Shown here piece after piece: positions 27,851 to 35,692 of a stretch of 61,391 nt of DNA (position 1 is its first letter; the number at the start of each line of letters is the position of its first letter). Below the pieces are notes generated by a model. The model made no database searches, was not told the origin of the DNA, and saw only the letters and a program-made list of their open reading frames with translations. Origin of the DNA: Phytopseudomonas daroniae (GTDB lineage: Bacteria > Pseudomonadota > Gammaproteobacteria > Pseudomonadales > Pseudomonadaceae); assembly GCF_004327285.1 (NCBI RefSeq), contig NZ_QJUI01000025.1:1-61391 (forward strand), given 5' to 3'. The position numbers and the translations under genes were made by a program.

Positions 27851-28071
27851 GGGTGACTCTCCTTATTCCATATCCATGATTATGGACAGGAACAGGTTGC
27901 AGAAAACTCAACCTAAATTTACGGAGGAGCTGGCAGGGTGTTCGTTCGACGAGCGCCGGACATGACGTGGAGGTCTTGCACGACCCACATGCTGCCGAAC
28001 GGTGTCTTTTTTCCATGAACTTCGGCGCACTTGATACGCCTATTGTTCAAGTTCCACTATTCGAGTCAGTC

Positions 28072-28461
28072 ATGCCCGTTTCCGTATTTCTTGCCCTGGT
28101 ATTCGGCTGCGTCGGTGCTGTGCTGATGGGCATTGGTCTGTCCCGTCGTCGTGCCAGCCGGGATTGGCAGCAGGCGCAAGGACGGATCATCGCCAGCGCC
28201 TGGGGGCTCAACGCGCCGAGCCGCTACCCGCGTTTCGAATGGCGTGACGAACACGGCCACCTGCACACGCATGAAAGCAGCATGAGCAACTGGCGCCACT
28301 ACCGCAAAGGCGATGTGGTGCCGGTTCGTTATGACCCCGCCTTCCCCAAACACGCGGTGATCGACACCCCGGTACAGCGCGGCGCTTCGTTCTTCTGGCT
28401 CGGGGTGCTGCTGTGCGGCATCTCCAGCATCTTTCTGGTGGTCGAGCTGCTGCTTGAATAG
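28072..28461 (+). CDS. DUF3592 membrane protein
   Basis: A 129-residue protein with an N-terminal membrane helix (VFLALVFGCVGAVLMGIGL) and a C-terminal one (FFWLGVLLCGISSIFLVVEL) framing a beta domain with RFEWRDEHGHLHTHESS and YRKGDVVPVRYDPAFPKHAV, the layout of DUF3592 proteins. Function is unknown. The frame is open upstream to 27967; ATG at 28072 starts directly at the membrane helix and is preferred, though no strong ribosome-binding site is seen. Confidence 0.75.
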   Translation: MPVSVFLALVFGCVGAVLMGIGLSRRRASRDWQQAQGRIIASAWGLNAPSRYPRFEWRDEHGHLHTHESSMSNWRHYRKGDVVPVRYDPAFPKHAVIDTPVQRGASFFWLGVLLCGISSIFLVVELLLE

Positions 28462-28661
28462 TCGAACACTGTCGGCTTGCGACGATTCAGCACATCCGTC
28501 CAATTCGATAAAGCTGCCCTGACGGCATAGTGGCTGCTCGTTATGTGCCTGATCGCACTCCGACCACATGCTGAGGCTTTCTCCTCTCAGCCAGTCGGGC
28601 CATGTTGTAACCTAGTCTGCATGCGTTTGTGTGCAGCCCTTGGGGCAAATGGAGTGCGAGA

Positions 28662-29015
28662 GTGAAGAAGTGGATTGTGGTGCTGATCCTGGGGTTTGCT
28701 TTCTGGCACTTCTATATGAAGAAGCCTGAAAGCCCGGTCATCGCCAATATTGGCCAGGATGGATCGGTGTTGAGCAATCCCGTTATTAAGCAGCCGGCTC
28801 AGTCGTTCTCTTTAGAGCGCTTTCTTCCTTCGTTCCCATCGACCGATCCGCAGCCAAAGCCACAGGCTGCGTCTAGATATCAATGTGATGGCCGCCTTCA
28901 CTGTTCTCAGATGACGTCTTGCGAGGAGGCTACGTTCTTTCTACGCAATTGTTCTGGCGTGAAGATGGATGGGAACAATGATGGTGTGCCCTGTGAACGA
29001 CAGTGGTGTCGCTGA
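28662..29015 (+). CDS. Excalibur calcium-binding domain protein
   Basis: A 117-residue protein with a GTG start (GGAG nine bases upstream), an N-terminal signal anchor (VKKWIVVLILGFAFWHFYM), a low-complexity linker and a C-terminal excalibur domain: paired cysteines and the calcium-loop-like MDGNNDGVPCERQWC. Excalibur domains sit on exported nucleases and surface proteins. There is no nuclease domain here. The gene lies 15 nt before the left direct repeat of the 9.8-kb island-like segment. Confidence 0.78.
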   Translation: MKKWIVVLILGFAFWHFYMKKPESPVIANIGQDGSVLSNPVIKQPAQSFSLERFLPSFPSTDPQPKPQAASRYQCDGRLHCSQMTSCEEATFFLRNCSGVKMDGNNDGVPCERQWCR

Positions 29016-29030
29016 TAGTCGGGATGTAGC

Positions 29031-29085
29031 CTGTTTTTGGTTCGCCTCAGAAACAAAAAAGGGCTTACCTTTCGGTAATCCCTTG
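29031..29085. repeat. Left 55-nt direct repeat of the 29.0-38.9 kb segment (candidate attachment remnant)
   Basis: This 55-nt stretch aligns without gaps to 38869-38923, with 49 identities and a 31-nt identical core at 29048-29078. It includes a hairpin AAGGGCTTACC-TTTC-GGTAATCCCTT that, on the minus strand, is followed by TTTTTTG as in a terminator. The right copy is the terminator of tRNA-Met, so this could be a displaced copy from integration, or an independent terminator of the same sequence family. Confidence 0.6.
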
Positions 29086-29278
29086 ATTTTACACAGTCGG
29101 GCATACACGCAGGCATACAGGTTAAGGAATTGTTACTGCTTGGGAGGAGTGTTTTGTACTCCACCGGACTCCGACCGTCTACCCCGCATCAATATCCACC
29201 GATCTGGTATCGCCATCCGGCTGCCTGGAAGGGATAACGTATTTAAATGTCTCCCGCATGATCATGAAATATCGCTGG
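29086..29278. other. Gene-free stretch inside the left repeat
   Basis: No supported gene lies here. On the minus strand a short frame (29179-29260) reads YFMIMRETFKYVIPSRQPDG and ends after VDIDAG; it could be the tail of a degraded gene but is too short to identify. Confidence 0.35.
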
Positions 29279-30025
29279 TTAACTGACCTGCAGTTTGTCA
29301 GCTGTTGCAGATACAGTTGTGTGTTCGATAAAACGTTCCGCAGCGCGGCTGAATTTACGCTGCCAGATACCTTCGGCCTTCGATAGGTCACGTGCCTCAA
29401 TCGCCTCATACAATCCTAGTATGTAATTGATCGCGTCCGCCTCTCGATCAATATAGGCAATACGCGAAAGGTTGTTGAAACGGTGGACTTCAGCGGTCAG
29501 TTCATCGAAATAACGCGCACAGCGCTCTAGACCGCTGGCCTGAACGATGCTGCTTTGGAATTGCATATCGTTGGCGATCGAATTGGCCTGGTTCTCTTGC
29601 CGAGCCAGCTTTATCGCTTTTTTAGCAAGCGCTTCAAGTTTTTTGAGTACGGCTGGCGTCAGCGCTTTGGGAGTGGTGATCAAGGCTTTGAGTGCCAGTT
29701 TGCCCAGTACTGAGCGAATCGAATAGACCTCCAGAATCGCATTAGTGTCGAGTTCGGCGACCACCGCACCACGATTTACGCGCATTTCCACCAGGCCTTC
29801 ACGGCTTAGGCTGCGCAATGCTTCGCGTACAGGATGACGTGACAGATTCAATTGTTCGGTTAGCTGTTTCTCGATCAGGCGGTCGCCAGGGCGGAACTGA
29901 CCTTGGATGATCGCTGCGCGAATTTGATCGGCTGCGTGTTGGGCACTTTCCATGTTCGACATTGGCGCCAGTGTGACACCCACCGTTTTGTTTTTGGCAA
30001 CCATTTTTTTCAATCCATCCTGCAT
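29279..30025 (-). CDS. GntR-family (FadR/FCD-type) transcriptional regulator
   Basis: A 248-residue regulator. The winged helix-turn-helix contains QIRAAIIQGQFRPGDRLIEK and NLSRHPVREALRSLSREGLV (about residues 34-80); an all-helical FCD ligand-binding domain follows (about 95-235). FCD regulators usually control uptake and breakdown of acids or amines. A 19-bp sequence at 30110-30128 upstream of this gene matches two copies in the ridA/flavin-reductase divergent region at 16 of 19 positions, which suggests it represses itself and that cluster. The start is uncertain: ATG at 30025 or at 30004. Confidence 0.9.
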   Translation of the reverse strand: MQDGLKKMVAKNKTVGVTLAPMSNMESAQHAADQIRAAIIQGQFRPGDRLIEKQLTEQLNLSRHPVREALRSLSREGLVEMRVNRGAVVAELDTNAILEVYSIRSVLGKLALKALITTPKALTPAVLKKLEALAKKAIKLARQENQANSIANDMQFQSSIVQASGLERCARYFDELTAEVHRFNNLSRIAYIDREADAINYILGLYEAIEARDLSKAEGIWQRKFSRAAERFIEHTTVSATADKLQVS

Positions 30026-30109
30026 ATGTCTGTGAAGCGAATCATGGGCCTTGTGCTGAAGTGCCGAGAGTTATCGCCGTTTGAGTAATCGCAGCATCAT
30101 ACGTGGATT

Positions 30110-30128
30110 ATTGTTGATAATCAGCATT
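30110..30128 (+). promoter_or_regulatory. Third operator copy, upstream of the GntR gene
   Basis: ATTGTTGATAATCAGCATT matches the 30831-30849 site at 16 of 19 positions. It lies 85 bp before the GntR start codon, where autoregulation would act. Confidence 0.6.
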
Positions 30129-30285
30129 GTTCTACGAATTTGCTCAACGGCGCGTTGGCGGTGACCTGATCCTCAGCGGCACCAGAGCCGCCAAGCCCGA
30201 ACCTATCGTGCCGACGATACACCTGAGGCTTCAGAACCTCCGGCTCGCCGGGCTACGTGCCTGCCAGCAGACGTGGCGTTGGTGG

Positions 30286-30708
30286 TTACAAGCTGATGGT
30301 CAGGCGTTCCTGTGATCCTGCCCCGGCGCCCTTGTAGGCCGTGACTTCAATTTCGAACAAGTACTCCGAACCACCCAGCGGTGAGCAGGTCACGCAGTGA
30401 GCGTGGTCGATGCCACGAAAGCGCTCACCAATTAATGCCATTACCGCGCTGACATCCGCTTGATGGGGAATAAAAATTCGCGAGCGCACAACATCGCTCA
30501 ACTGTGAGCCGACGGCCTGCAACGCGCCTTCGACGTTACGCAGTGCGTTCTCTGCCTGACCCACCGCAGTGTTGGGCATGACCCTGCTCTTGTAGTCACG
30601 GCCTGAAGTCAACGACATGAATATCCAATTGTCGACCACGACAGCACGGGAAAAGCTCTCTTTCTCTTCAAGAATGCTGCCGGACTTGAGTTTTGTGATT
30701 TGGGTCAT
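30286..30708 (-). CDS. RidA/YjgF/YER057c family protein
   Basis: A 140-residue Rid-superfamily protein. It contains the family stretches VVVDNWIFMSLTSGRDY, AENALRNVEGALQAVGSQLS and YLFEIEVTAYKG. Active RidA enamine deaminases use Arg105 in the ARSCVEVA motif; the equivalent segment here is DHAHCVTCSPL, with no arginine, so deaminase chemistry of the RidA type is doubtful and it may be one of the Rid subfamilies that lack it. ATG at 30708 is used. It is transcribed divergently from the flavin reductase, with twin operator-like sites between them. Confidence 0.85.
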   Translation of the reverse strand: MTQITKLKSGSILEEKESFSRAVVVDNWIFMSLTSGRDYKSRVMPNTAVGQAENALRNVEGALQAVGSQLSDVVRSRIFIPHQADVSAVMALIGERFRGIDHAHCVTCSPLGGSEYLFEIEVTAYKGAGAGSQERLTISL

Positions 30709-30741
30709 GGGTGGCCTGGCTTCTGTTGTTGGGAGATATTT

Positions 30742-30760
30742 ATTGATGATTGTCAACAAT
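30742..30760 (-). promoter_or_regulatory. Operator site, ridA side
   Basis: ATTGATGATTGTCAACAAT is the exact reverse complement of 30831-30849. On the ridA strand it contains TTGACA, a consensus -35 hexamer, so a bound regulator would block that promoter. The core TTGTCAACAA (or TTGTTGACAA) is of the TTGTnnACAA type used by FCD-type GntR proteins. Confidence 0.7.
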
Positions 30761-30830
30761 GTGTCGGACTGTCAAGCGTGTTGTCAAATTGCCAGGATCG
30801 ATAAAAAAACTAAAAGACAGTGCTTGACCA

Positions 30831-30849
30831 ATTGTTGACAATCATCAAT
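30831..30849 (+). promoter_or_regulatory. Operator site, flavin-reductase side
   Basis: ATTGTTGACAATCATCAAT lies 29 bp before the flavin reductase start and contains TTGACA at 30835-30840. With the mirrored site 70 bp away it gives the divergent promoter region a two-fold symmetric layout. Confidence 0.7.
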
Positions 30850-30877
30850 TCTTTGGTCGTCGAATAGCCTTGATGAG

Positions 30878-31402
30878 ATGAATTCCATGAGCGTCGGTGA
30901 CCTCCAGCAGAACCTCCAGGATCGTTTCAAATCATCGATGCGCCGCCTGGCGGCCAGCGTCAGTGTGATCACCTGTACCCATGAAGATCAGTGGTTCGGG
31001 CTCACCGCCACTGCTGTTACATCGCTATGTGCGGAGCCTGCATCAATCATCACCTGCATCAATTCCAGTGCCTCAATGGTGCCGGCGCTCACTGCTTCGC
31101 AACACTTCTGTGTGAATGTCCTGCGCAGCGAACATGTAGCGGTCTCCAGCAGCTTCGGTGGACGCCTCAAAGGCGCCGAGCGCTTCTGCGAGGGCACTTG
31201 GCACGCGGGGGAGAACGGTGTGCCTTACTTGGCTGACGCTCAGGTGAATCTTTTTTGTGAAGTTGAGACCACCCTTGCCTATGGCACCCACATTGTGGTG
31301 ATCGGTCGAGTCAAGGCGTTGAGCTTTGCTGAGGAAATCAGCCCGCTGATCTACCAAAACGGTCTTTATGTCGGCACCGCCCCCTTGGCGGCCGCTGTTT
31401 AA
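30878..31402 (+). CDS. Flavin reductase (HpaC/RutF-like)
   Basis: A 174-residue flavin reductase of the flavin_reduct superfamily, which supplies FMNH2 or FADH2 to a partner monooxygenase using NAD(P)H. Visible family features are MRRLAASVSVITC near the start, GLTATAVTSLCAEPASIITC (flavin binding), HFCVNVLRSEH and ending LIYQNGLYVG. The ATG at 30878 is used; 30887 is an alternative. It is first gene of the catabolic operon, 24 nt before the luciferase-like monooxygenase, with which it likely forms a two-component system. Confidence 0.88.
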   Translation: MNSMSVGDLQQNLQDRFKSSMRRLAASVSVITCTHEDQWFGLTATAVTSLCAEPASIITCINSSASMVPALTASQHFCVNVLRSEHVAVSSSFGGRLKGAERFCEGTWHAGENGVPYLADAQVNLFCEVETTLAYGTHIVVIGRVKALSFAEEISPLIYQNGLYVGTAPLAAAV

Positions 31403-31426
31403 ACGAACCCACTCAGGAGTAACCCA

Positions 31427-32494
31427 ATGAAGTTCGGGATTTTCAGTCTGATGACCCTTCGCGATCATGCTGCTGGCGTCGCTGGCGTCATGTCCGATAC
31501 CAGGCAGATGGTGCAAGCTGCCGAGCAAGCCGGCTTTGATATCGCTTGGTTTGCCGAGCATCACTTCTGCAATTACTCGTCGTGCCCCTCGCCGCTGATG
31601 ATGATGAGCTACGCCGCTGGCTGGACCTCGAAGATCAAGCTGGGAGCCGGTGTGCTGGTGCTGCCGCTGTACAACCCGCTGCGTCTGGCGCAAGAAATCG
31701 CCTTCCTGGATATCCAGTCCGAAGGGCGCGCGGTGATCGGCCTGGGAACCGGCTATCAATTGTTTGAATTCGAGCGCTACGGTATTCCCATCGATGACAA
31801 GGTCGGCCTGTTCCTGGAGTCCTGGGACGTGATCGAGCAGGCGCTCACCCGTGGGGAGGTGGAGTATCAGGGCAAGCACATTCAGGTGCCTCATACCACT
31901 TTCGCGGTTAGCGGGGTGCAGAAACCGATGCCGCCTGTGTACTACACCTCAACGCAACCGGCATTGCTTGAGCGCTTCAAGAATACCGACGCCATACCGT
32001 TTCTGGCGGCAAGCACCCTGGGGTCGCCGGTTCTGTACAAGATGGTCGACGGGCTGGGCGACAACTGGCGGCAGGTCGGCTGCGACCCAGCGGCCAAACC
32101 GCTGTCGATCATGCAATACGTACATGTCACCGACAGCCGCAGCGAGGCGCTGGAGGCCGGAGAACGCGCGCGTTACGTCGGCCGCATGGCTAACCATTTG
32201 CGCCACAACACACTGCCGATGGACGGGCATTTCATCCGGGATCAGGCAGTGCCAGGAGAGCAGACCATCGAGCAGTACACTGCGAACACGGTGATTGGCT
32301 CGGCTGAAGAGGTGGCGGTACGGATGATTCAGGATATCCAGCGGCTGAACCCGATACATTACGCCTGTAACTTCCAGTTTGGTTGCATGCCTTTGGCGCG
32401 TGCCAAGCGATCGCTGGAGCGCTTCGCGACCGAAGTAGTGCCATTGATCGAACGCGAACTGGGGCCCATCGAAAACATTGGCCTGCGCGGCTGA
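31427..32494 (+). CDS. Luciferase-like (LLM class) flavin-dependent monooxygenase
   Basis: A 355-residue TIM-barrel FMNH2-dependent oxygenase of the bacterial-luciferase family. The start MKFGIFSLMTLRD, the stretch GFDIAWFAEHHFCNYSSCPS (about residues 37-56), and GRAVIGLGTGYQLFEFERYG are characteristic. The adjacent flavin reductase would supply reduced FMN. It does not resemble the pyrimidine oxygenase RutA closely. The substrate is unknown; the amino-acid-type importer and aldehyde dehydrogenase downstream suggest an amine or amino-acid-like compound. AGGAG lies nine bases upstream. Confidence 0.9.
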   Translation: MKFGIFSLMTLRDHAAGVAGVMSDTRQMVQAAEQAGFDIAWFAEHHFCNYSSCPSPLMMMSYAAGWTSKIKLGAGVLVLPLYNPLRLAQEIAFLDIQSEGRAVIGLGTGYQLFEFERYGIPIDDKVGLFLESWDVIEQALTRGEVEYQGKHIQVPHTTFAVSGVQKPMPPVYYTSTQPALLERFKNTDAIPFLAASTLGSPVLYKMVDGLGDNWRQVGCDPAAKPLSIMQYVHVTDSRSEALEAGERARYVGRMANHLRHNTLPMDGHFIRDQAVPGEQTIEQYTANTVIGSAEEVAVRMIQDIQRLNPIHYACNFQFGCMPLARAKRSLERFATEVVPLIERELGPIENIGLRG

Positions 32495-32698
32495 TCACAT
32501 CACGCATTTCCAATGCCCGAGGCCCACGCACTAGACGCCCCGGGCCATGCATCAAGAAGTCGCTACACCAATAATAAAAAATAAGCGCGGCACAGCGCTC
32601 ATGAGCAAGTTTTTTGCAAGTCTGCCCCAGTCTGAGTTCGACTCCGGACTCGTTGTCTGGCGGGCTAGTGCCCGTGCCGTTCATAGAGGTGCTGACGC

Positions 32699-33361
32699 AT
32701 GTTTGGGTATGTTTTTTATTGGTCGATGGTGTGGGATGCGCTACCCCAGCTGCTGGCGGGTGCGTGGCTGACGCTACAGATCGCCATCTTGTCGATGTTG
32801 TTCGGTACGGTGGCAGGGTTGGCACTGGCGCTCTGGCGCCAGCAAGGGGAGGGCTCCGCATACAGGTTCGCCAGTGCCTGGGTGGAGTTGGCGCGCAACA
32901 CACCGGTGCTGTTTCAGATATACATGATGTACTTCGGCCTTGGCTCCCTGGGGATCCAGATCAGCAGTTACGCGGCGGTGCTGATTGCGCTGTCATTCAA
33001 CAACGCGGGTTACCTGGCCGAGATCTTTCGCGGCGGGCTGGCGGCCGTCCACAAACAGCAACTGTCTGCGGCGCGTTCCCTCGGGCTCACGCGATTGCAA
33101 AGCTATTTGCACGTGATCTTCCCGCAACTGCTGCGCATTGTCTTTTATGGCTACGTCACCCAGGCAGTGTGGGCTCTGCTCAACACCTCGCTGGGCATGT
33201 TGGTTGGCCTACATGAGTTGTCCGGCTCCGCGCAATCGGCGCAGTCGGTGAGCTTCCGCAGCTTTGAGTTTTTCTTAATTACCGCCTTGATCTACTACGT
33301 GATGGCCAAGTTCATTGAGCTGGGTGCACGCGTGGTGTTCCGGCGCTGGCTGAGGGTCTAA
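32699..33361 (+). CDS. Polar amino acid-type ABC transporter permease 1
   Basis: A 220-residue inner-membrane permease of the HisM/GlnP family with five hydrophobic segments. The His/Glu/Gln/Arg permease pattern is clear in ELARNTPVLFQIYMMYFGLG, and the EAA-type loop facing the ATPase is QQLSAARSLGLTRLQSYLHV. AGAGGTG stands ten bases before the ATG. The 204-bp gap to the monooxygenase gene has no supported gene. It is followed 2 nt later by the second permease, so the importer is a heterodimer. Confidence 0.9.
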   Translation: MFGYVFYWSMVWDALPQLLAGAWLTLQIAILSMLFGTVAGLALALWRQQGEGSAYRFASAWVELARNTPVLFQIYMMYFGLGSLGIQISSYAAVLIALSFNNAGYLAEIFRGGLAAVHKQQLSAARSLGLTRLQSYLHVIFPQLLRIVFYGYVTQAVWALLNTSLGMLVGLHELSGSAQSAQSVSFRSFEFFLITALIYYVMAKFIELGARVVFRRWLRV

Positions 33362-33363
33362 CC

Positions 33364-34020
33364 ATGCAATTCGTCTTGTCTGATCCGGGCTTGCATTGGC
33401 GCGACGCACTGTTCTTGCTGCAAGGAGCAGGGCGTACCTTGTGGGTGACTCTGGTGGCCGGGTCGTTCGGCACGTTGCTGGGCATCGCGCTGGGATGGAT
33501 GCGCTTCAGCTCGGTGTTTCTGCGGGTAGTCACAGCCCCCTACATCGACGTAGTGCGCAGCGTGCCATTGATTATCCAGTTGGTGCTCGCCAACAGCTTC
33601 CTATCGCTGGCAGGTGCGAACTTCGACACCTTCTGGCTATGCGTAATTGTCCTCAGCTCTTCAATGGCGGTGGTCACTGCGGAGGTGGTGCGCGCGGGCC
33701 TCGCCTCAGTACCGCAAACCTACCGTCGCTCGGCACGTTCACTGGGCATGAGTGGTTTGCAGGAGTTCTTCTTTATCAGTGCTCCGCTGGCTGTACGTAC
33801 CAGTTTCGCTGCCTGGGTCGGCCTGCTGCTGGGTCTGGCAAAGGACTCTGCGTTGGTCAGCGTCGTGGGCTATGTCGAGTTCATGAAGTCATCGCAGATT
33901 CTCATCACACGCACCAATGAAGCCTTGCTGTTACTGCTGGGCGTGGGACTTTTCTACTTTGTGATTTGCTACCCGGTGTCGCGCTACAGCGCACGCCTTG
34001 AGCGGAGGATGGCACTGTGA
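33364..34020 (+). CDS. Polar amino acid-type ABC transporter permease 2
   Basis: A 218-residue permease of the same family as its upstream neighbour, with five to six hydrophobic segments. It has the N-terminal TLWVTLVAGSFGTLLGIALG, DVVRSVPLIIQLVLANSFLS and the EAA loop QTYRRSARSLGMSGLQEFFF. Its stop overlaps the ATPase start by 4 nt. Together the two permeases form the membrane channel of the importer in this island. Confidence 0.9.
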   Translation: MQFVLSDPGLHWRDALFLLQGAGRTLWVTLVAGSFGTLLGIALGWMRFSSVFLRVVTAPYIDVVRSVPLIIQLVLANSFLSLAGANFDTFWLCVIVLSSSMAVVTAEVVRAGLASVPQTYRRSARSLGMSGLQEFFFISAPLAVRTSFAAWVGLLLGLAKDSALVSVVGYVEFMKSSQILITRTNEALLLLLGVGLFYFVICYPVSRYSARLERRMAL

Positions 34021-34742
34021 TCGAGATCCGTGGGGTTCGTAAGCAGTTTGGCAATATCGAGATTCTCAAGGGTATTGACCTGGATGTGCATAAAAGCGAA
34101 CTGCTTTGTCTGTTGGGTGCCAGCGGCTCCGGAAAATCGACGCTGCTGCAGTGCATCAACGCGCTGGAGCCGATCCAGGGGGGCCATATCAAGGTCGACG
34201 GCATCGATGTGCATGACCGCAAGACGGATCTGAATAAGCTGCGCCAGAAGCTGGGCATCGTATTCCAGCAGTTCAATGCGTTTCCGCACCTCACGGCGCT
34301 GGAAAACGTGGCTCTGGCACCGCGACTGGTAGCAGGCAAAAGCCGCCGTGAGGCTAGCGAACTGGCCGCCAGTCATCTGGAACACGTTGGCCTGGGCGGC
34401 AAGGCTGATCTGCTGCCCTCGCGTTTGTCAGGGGGCCAGCAACAGCGCCTTGCGATCGCCCGAGCGTTGGCCATGAAGCCCAGTTACATGTTGTTCGACG
34501 AAGTGACCTCAGCGTTGGATCCGGAGCTGGTGGGCGAGGTGCTGGACACCATGCGCATGCTGCGCAAGGAGGGAATGACTATGGTGGTGGTCACCCACGA
34601 CATTGCCTTTGCGCGCAATTCCAGTGACCGGGTCGCATTCCTTCATTCGGGCACCGTTGCAGAAATCGGCACGGTGGCCCAGGTCTTGGGGCAACCGACC
34701 AGCGAGCACACGCAGAAATTCCTGCGTCGCGAGCATCACTGA
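34017..34742 (+). CDS. Polar amino acid-type ABC transporter ATPase
   Basis: A 241-residue ATPase of the GlnQ/HisP family. Walker A is GASGSGKSTLL (about residue 34), the Q-loop is VFQQFNAFPHLTAL, the signature is LSGGQQQRLAIARAL, Walker B is MLFDEVTSALDPE and the switch histidine is in VVVTHD. All catalytic residues are present. It starts with GTG overlapping the second permease stop. It powers import of the ligand caught by the binding protein encoded next. Confidence 0.94.
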   Translation: MIEIRGVRKQFGNIEILKGIDLDVHKSELLCLLGASGSGKSTLLQCINALEPIQGGHIKVDGIDVHDRKTDLNKLRQKLGIVFQQFNAFPHLTALENVALAPRLVAGKSRREASELAASHLEHVGLGGKADLLPSRLSGGQQQRLAIARALAMKPSYMLFDEVTSALDPELVGEVLDTMRMLRKEGMTMVVVTHDIAFARNSSDRVAFLHSGTVAEIGTVAQVLGQPTSEHTQKFLRREHH

Positions 34743-34836
34743 TTCATCACCTGTTTCACCATCGGTATCAGCGCTCGTCGACCCAATGTCGCCGGGCGGG
34801 ATTTGCAGCACCCATCGATCATTCTGAGGGTAAATC

Positions 34837-35667
34837 ATGAACGTTCAAAAACTCATGCTGTGCACCGTTCTGGCCGCCGTAGCTGGCATATCAGTCGTTC
34901 CTGCAAGCCAGGCCGCTTCGGCGCTGGACAAGGTCGTGCAGGCGAAGAAACTGCGTTGCGGGGTCATGCTCGACTCCCCACCGTCAGGTTTTCGTACCCC
35001 TGATAACCAACCCGAAGGCTTCGATGTCGCTTATTGCAAAGACATGGCCAAGGCTTTGGGGGCCACGGCGGAAATCGTCGAAACGCCGTCGTCCGATCGT
35101 ATTCCAGCGTTGGTCTCCAATCGCATCGACGTGTTGATCGCATCCACTAGTAACACCGTCGCTCGCGGCTTGACCGTCGGCTTCAGCCAGCCGTACATGA
35201 ATTACACCACTGCCGTCATCACCCGCAAGGATACCGGTATCAAGCAGTACAGCGATCTCAAAGGGCACACCCTGGGCGGCGTGACCGGCACTTCCACCGA
35301 ACAGATGCTCAAGAAAGACGTCGCCAACTGGAATGATGCCAAGACTTCCTACATCGGCTATGGCAACGACACTGAAGCGTTCCTGGCCTTGCAGCAGGGC
35401 AAGGTCGATGCTGTGCTGCAGGCCACGGCTGTTGCCAGCACTCTGCTCAAGAGCGGGCAGTTTCCTACCTTCGCCATGGCTGGAGAGGCGCCGTTCCCGC
35501 CTGATCTGGTGTCCATTGCCGTACGCCGCGATGATCCCGAGATGCTTGGTTGGGTCAAATTGTTCATCTGGAACCAGGTTGCATCTGGTCGCTTCGCCGA
35601 GCTGTACCACACCTACATTGCCGACACCGAGCCGCCAGCACTTAACGTCAAAGGCGTTGACTACTAA
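34837..35667 (+). CDS. Polar amino acid-type ABC transporter substrate-binding protein
   Basis: A 276-residue periplasmic binding protein (SBP_bac_3 family): signal peptide MNVQKLMLCTVLAAVAGISV with cleavage near ASQA, then DKVVQAKKLRCGVMLDSPPS, EGFDVAYCKDMAKALGATAE and RIPALVSNRIDVLIASTSNT. The expected ligand-contact segments are present but do not identify the ligand. GAGG lies before the ATG. Encoding the binding protein last, 94 nt after the ATPase, completes a full importer. Confidence 0.92.
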   Translation: MNVQKLMLCTVLAAVAGISVVPASQAASALDKVVQAKKLRCGVMLDSPPSGFRTPDNQPEGFDVAYCKDMAKALGATAEIVETPSSDRIPALVSNRIDVLIASTSNTVARGLTVGFSQPYMNYTTAVITRKDTGIKQYSDLKGHTLGGVTGTSTEQMLKKDVANWNDAKTSYIGYGNDTEAFLALQQGKVDAVLQATAVASTLLKSGQFPTFAMAGEAPFPPDLVSIAVRRDDPEMLGWVKLFIWNQVASGRFAELYHTYIADTEPPALNVKGVDY

Positions 35668-35692
35668 GTATTTTCAATTCCGGGGAATCATC

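Noticed and set aside
29179..29260. A possible gene tail on the minus strand ending in VDIDAG
   Set aside because: Too short to identify, no intact start with a ribosome-binding site, and only weakly suggestive; noted as part of the gene-free stretch.
31427..32494. Annotating the luciferase-like monooxygenase as RutA and the cluster as the Rut pyrimidine pathway
   Set aside because: The N-terminus and overall sequence do not match RutA, and rutB, rutD and rutG are absent. Only the general combination with flavin reductase and Rid protein is shared.
32495..32698. A short open frame (start 32601) before the first permease
   Set aside because: It runs into the permease gene in another frame, has no family resemblance and is best explained as leader sequence.
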